Assembly (NCBI GenBank): GCA_040880285.1
Contig: JBBDIT010000075.1
Span: 4,330-68,329 of the forward strand
Direction: 5' to 3'
Origin: JANQJA01 sp040880285
Lineage (GTDB): Bacteria; Pseudomonadota; Gammaproteobacteria; Pseudomonadales; Azotimanducaceae
DNA: 64,000 nt
Positions within the stretch are counted from its first letter, which is position 1. Every line of letters begins with the position of its first letter. A program made the position numbers and the translations under genes. Under the pieces are notes generated by a model. The model was not told the DNA's origin, did not search any database, and saw nothing but the letters and a program-made list of their open reading frames with translations. Below, piece by piece: positions 61,681 through 64,000 of this stretch.

Positions 61681-61699
61681 CCCTGACCCCAATTATCCT

Positions 61700-62326
61700 A
61701 TCGTCACGAACGGCACGTACGGAATTCCTTAAGTTCTCGGGCAACTGGTCACGGTGTCATTCGATGGACCACAAGCAGCCAACGATGCCATACGCGGTGA
61801 TGGCGTGTTTGAACGCGTACGCCGAGCAATCTTCAACCGGGAAGCGGCGGATGGCACCACGGTCATTCTCCAGATCGTGATCACGAAGCAGAATGCCCCT
61901 CTCATCGAGGACTTCCTCGAATCTGTCATGGATTGGCCAGTTGATGGCGTCGCGTTTACGTTCTATGTACCTGGACGCGAGGAAGAAGGCGAACATTGCT
62001 GGACGGACCTGGACCTTCGCGAGAGAGACGAAGTAGTCGATCGCGTTATCGACCTGAAGCGCCGATATCCATTTATTACCAGCAGTACTGAGACGCTAAA
62101 CCTTCTTTACTCTGACCGTTGCCTCAATGCTACGGGCAGCCACGGTGAAAACTGCGAACTCAGAAACGTACTACCACTTTATGTTGTCGCTGGTGGACAA
62201 CTTGAACGTACGTTTTGCTGTTACGGCAACAACGTCGATTGTTCACGCTGTGGTTCGTACCCTGCGTTCAATGCCGCAAGAAAGCGACAAGCCCTGGGAC
62301 CAAGCAACGACCGCCAGGGGGCCTGA
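61700..62326 (+). pseudogene. Radical SAM protein, 5'-truncated paralogue
   Basis: Starting directly at repeat DNA, IVTNGTYGIP is followed by a stop (61730-61732), then GQLVTVSFDGPQAANDAIRG and on to VDCSRCGSYPAFNAARK. This is the last ~200 residues of the protein encoded at 6350, clearly related but diverged. The CxxxCxxC cluster and GGEP region are missing, so it cannot be active. The frame from 61754 stays open for 190 codons. Confidence 0.8.
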
Positions 62327-62329
62327 CCC

Positions 62330-62875
62330 TTAATGGTTACTCTGGGTTGCGGCTGATCGATCTTCTGCATCTTTCGAGATGGGCAACAACAAGTCTTCTA
62401 GAAAAAACGCCGAGAGCGCGGATCGCCCCGAGAGCCCGGCCTTTCTGTAAACAGCCCGCGCCTGCTCTCGAATTGTACGTTCGCTCGAAGAGCGCACACC
62501 AGCGATCTCTTTCAAACTCAACCCTTTGAGAAGCAAGAGTGCTACCTGGGCCTCTGCCGGTGCCAACCTCCACTCGGCAAATTGCCGGTCGATCGCCTGG
62601 GATAGCCCCTTTAGCAAAGTCTCGCTCTCTTTTCTCCATCGCTCGGCCGCGACCTTTGCGTCTCCTAAGTCGAGCGTAGCCTCGCGCCACTTGTGCCATA
62701 ACAAGGCAATACCTGCAGCAGCTGCCACAAGTACGCCCAATTCGATAATTATGTGAGACGGACTGACACCCTCACGCAGGTCGATAAATAGATCAACGAT
62801 TATCAGGAGCGAAATCAGGCCAAAAAGAAAACTGGCGAAAACAAGCTGCCGGGAATCATATGCGTCATTTGACAT
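62330..62875 (-). CDS. LuxR-type HTH protein with two membrane segments
   Basis: A 181-residue protein. Two hydrophobic segments (LVFASFLFGLISLLIIVDLF and IIIELGVLVAAAAGIALLWH) are followed by a coiled region and a LuxR-like HTH (LAPAEAQVALLLLKGLSLKE, then SERTIREQARAVYRKAGL). It is probably a membrane-anchored regulator. Divergent from the cytochrome b561 gene at 62982, which it may control. Confidence 0.75.
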   Translation of the reverse strand: MSNDAYDSRQLVFASFLFGLISLLIIVDLFIDLREGVSPSHIIIELGVLVAAAAGIALLWHKWREATLDLGDAKVAAERWRKESETLLKGLSQAIDRQFAEWRLAPAEAQVALLLLKGLSLKEIAGVRSSSERTIREQARAVYRKAGLSGRSALSAFFLEDLLLPISKDAEDRSAATQSNH

Positions 62876-62981
62876 ATGGATGATTCAACCACAGGAATAC
62901 GTCATTAGGCCAATTGTAAATATGCCGGGTCAGGTCCAAATTGCCCATACAAGTTTTCAACTCGACACGCGGGCAATCGAC

Positions 62982-63656
62982 ATGAATAGACAATCGCAAT
63001 TGGTCAAGGTCTGGGACCCTCTGGTCCGTATCTTCCACTGGGCGGTGGTGATAGCTTTCTTTACCGCATACCTGACTGAAGACGACTTCCTGACTCTGCA
63101 CAGCTGGGCCGGGTATGTTGTACTTGCCGCCATCACGATTCGTCTCGTATGGGGCTTCATCGGGCCAGAGCATGCCAGGTTTGCGAGCTTTGTTCGTGGG
63201 CCACGTAATACGTTGCAGTACCTCAGGGACGTCGCAGCTGGTACGGCCCGGCGCACGCTCGGGCACAATCCGGCCGGTGCTGCGATGATTGTTGTGTTAC
63301 TGGTCAGCTTGGCGATCACGACAATCTCTGGCGTAGTTGTACTGGGATATGAAGAGAATGCGGGACCGCTTGCCGGATACCTGGCGCCAACCGGATCCAG
63401 ACCCGGCCTGGCATTACCTGATTATGAAGGCGATGAGCATGACGAGGATGACGACGATCGCGAACGTCATGCAGAACAGGGCGGACCGGAGATAGGAGAG
63501 CTGTGGGAGGAGATCCACGAGGTTTTCGCCAACCTGACCCTGTTGCTGATCGTGGTCCATATCACAGGCGTTCTGTATTCAAGCTACCTGCATCGTGAAA
63601 ATCTTGTCCGCGCAATGTTCACAGGCAAGAAACCGGTTGACATAAAGGACGACTGA
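62982..63656 (+). CDS. Cytochrome b561-family membrane protein
   Basis: A 224-residue protein from ATG 62982; a longer frame to 62880 lacks support. WDPLVRIFHWAVVIAFFTAY, HSWAGYVVLAAITIRLVWGF, and LTLLLIVVHITGVLYSSYLH carry the haem-ligand histidines over about four helices. A low-complexity acidic loop (DEHDEDDDDRERHAE) is unusual. It is a candidate electron-transfer partner of periplasmic or metal-linked redox enzymes. Confidence 0.8.
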   Translation: MNRQSQLVKVWDPLVRIFHWAVVIAFFTAYLTEDDFLTLHSWAGYVVLAAITIRLVWGFIGPEHARFASFVRGPRNTLQYLRDVAAGTARRTLGHNPAGAAMIVVLLVSLAITTISGVVVLGYEENAGPLAGYLAPTGSRPGLALPDYEGDEHDEDDDDRERHAEQGGPEIGELWEEIHEVFANLTLLLIVVHITGVLYSSYLHRENLVRAMFTGKKPVDIKDD

Positions 63657-63676
63657 ACAACTTCTGGCCAGGGCGG

Positions 63677-63865
63677 TCAGTCCTCTACGACCGCCACAGG
63701 CTGACCGTAGATTTCAGTCTGGACCTCGGCAAGTTTCTCCTCGGTCAGAGGCCAGTTCCACAAAAAGGGCATGGCCACGAACTTGAATAGCGCCGGTATC
63801 ACAGAGTACAGGCACGCCAGCCAAAGCAGGGCACCGACGGTATTGGTCGAACTTTCGGGGTCCAC
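63677..63865 (-). pseudogene. C-terminal fragment of an MFS / GPH-type transporter
   Basis: GALLWLACLYSVIPALFKFV, then MPFLWNWPLTEEKLAEVQTE is the last membrane helix and tail of a sugar/cation-symporter-like MFS protein. The frame begins next to repeat DNA at about 63866, which has replaced the other ~400 residues. Confidence 0.65.
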
Positions 63866-63874
63866 GAGTTGGTT

Positions 63875-63963
63875 GGAATAATTGGGGTCAGAGTAGAAGA
63901 ATAATTGGGGTCAGAGTAAAAACTACCAATAATTGGGGTCAGAGTCACTGCTGTCCCATAAAC
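63875..63963. repeat. Tandem ggggtcagagt repeats with the 35-bp inverted repeat, right copy
   Basis: Three copies of ataattggggtcagagt follow each other; the last continues into cactgctgtcccataaac (63929-63963), the reverse complement of 61646-61680. The final 37 bases of the window show no feature. Confidence 0.85.
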
Positions 63964-64000
63964 GCAAAAGAAGAAGGCTTAAATCCCCTGTTAGCTGATA

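Overview
The window looks like a chromosomal segment of a hydrocarbon- or steroid-degrading gammaproteobacterium. The evidence is gene content: CYP153-like P450s, a Baeyer-Villiger-type monooxygenase, several acyl-CoA enzymes, a mer operon with a Tn21/Tn501-like layout, and gammaproteobacterial-style defence genes. No rRNA or other species marker is present, so the genus is not claimed.

Layout. (1) 1-4168: eroded accessory DNA. It holds a partial unknown gene, an abiEi antitoxin whose abiEii toxin is cut after about 35 codons, a DUF4143-type ATPase, and an hsdM that has lost its N-terminal domain, with only a stub of the following gene. (2) 4193-36617: catabolic core. It has an alpha/beta hydrolase, a Tat-exported split-barrel-like protein, a radical SAM protein, and a + strand run of acyl-CoA dehydrogenase, nitroreductase, SCP-x-type thiolase, acyl-CoA ligase, Nudix hydrolase and an ACT-domain phenylalanine hydroxylase. 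A second acyl-CoA ligase, an ECF-like sigma factor and a two-component pair follow. Next come an 1823-residue GMC oxidoreductase / hydrolase / PhoD-like fusion, a flavin monooxygenase, a molybdenum hydroxylase pair, a CYP153-like P450 with an alpha/beta hydrolase, and a single-chain biotin-dependent acyl-CoA carboxylase. (3) 36849-53889: a tRNA-Phe gene followed by a ~17 kb integrated island bounded by a 50-bp direct repeat of the tRNA 3' end. (4) 53890-64000: a patchwork of a MAPEG protein, a second CYP153-like P450, a hydrolase-OsmC fusion, merR/merTPFA, an AhpD-like protein and gene fragments. These blocks are separated by a repeat built on the motif ataattggggtcagagt.

The island is the most striking part. 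It is a compact anti-phage island of about five modules: a divergent DarT-like ADP-ribosyltransferase with its macrodomain partner; integrase, excisionase-like and XRE regulators; a complete type I restriction system (hsdR-hsdS-prrC-hsdM) that carries a PrrC anticodon nuclease inside the operon; a SPARTA pair (TIR-APAZ plus short Argonaute); and a canonical darTG pair. The modules attack at different levels: foreign DNA cleavage, tRNA cleavage if restriction is inhibited, NAD(P)+ depletion on guided recognition of foreign DNA, and ADP-ribosylation of DNA. Two DNA-ADP-ribosylation modules of different subtypes sit at opposite ends of the same island. Each single family is known; their combination here and several details (overlapping acidic/basic reading frames in SPARTA, the unusual DarT/macrodomain subtype) look worth study.
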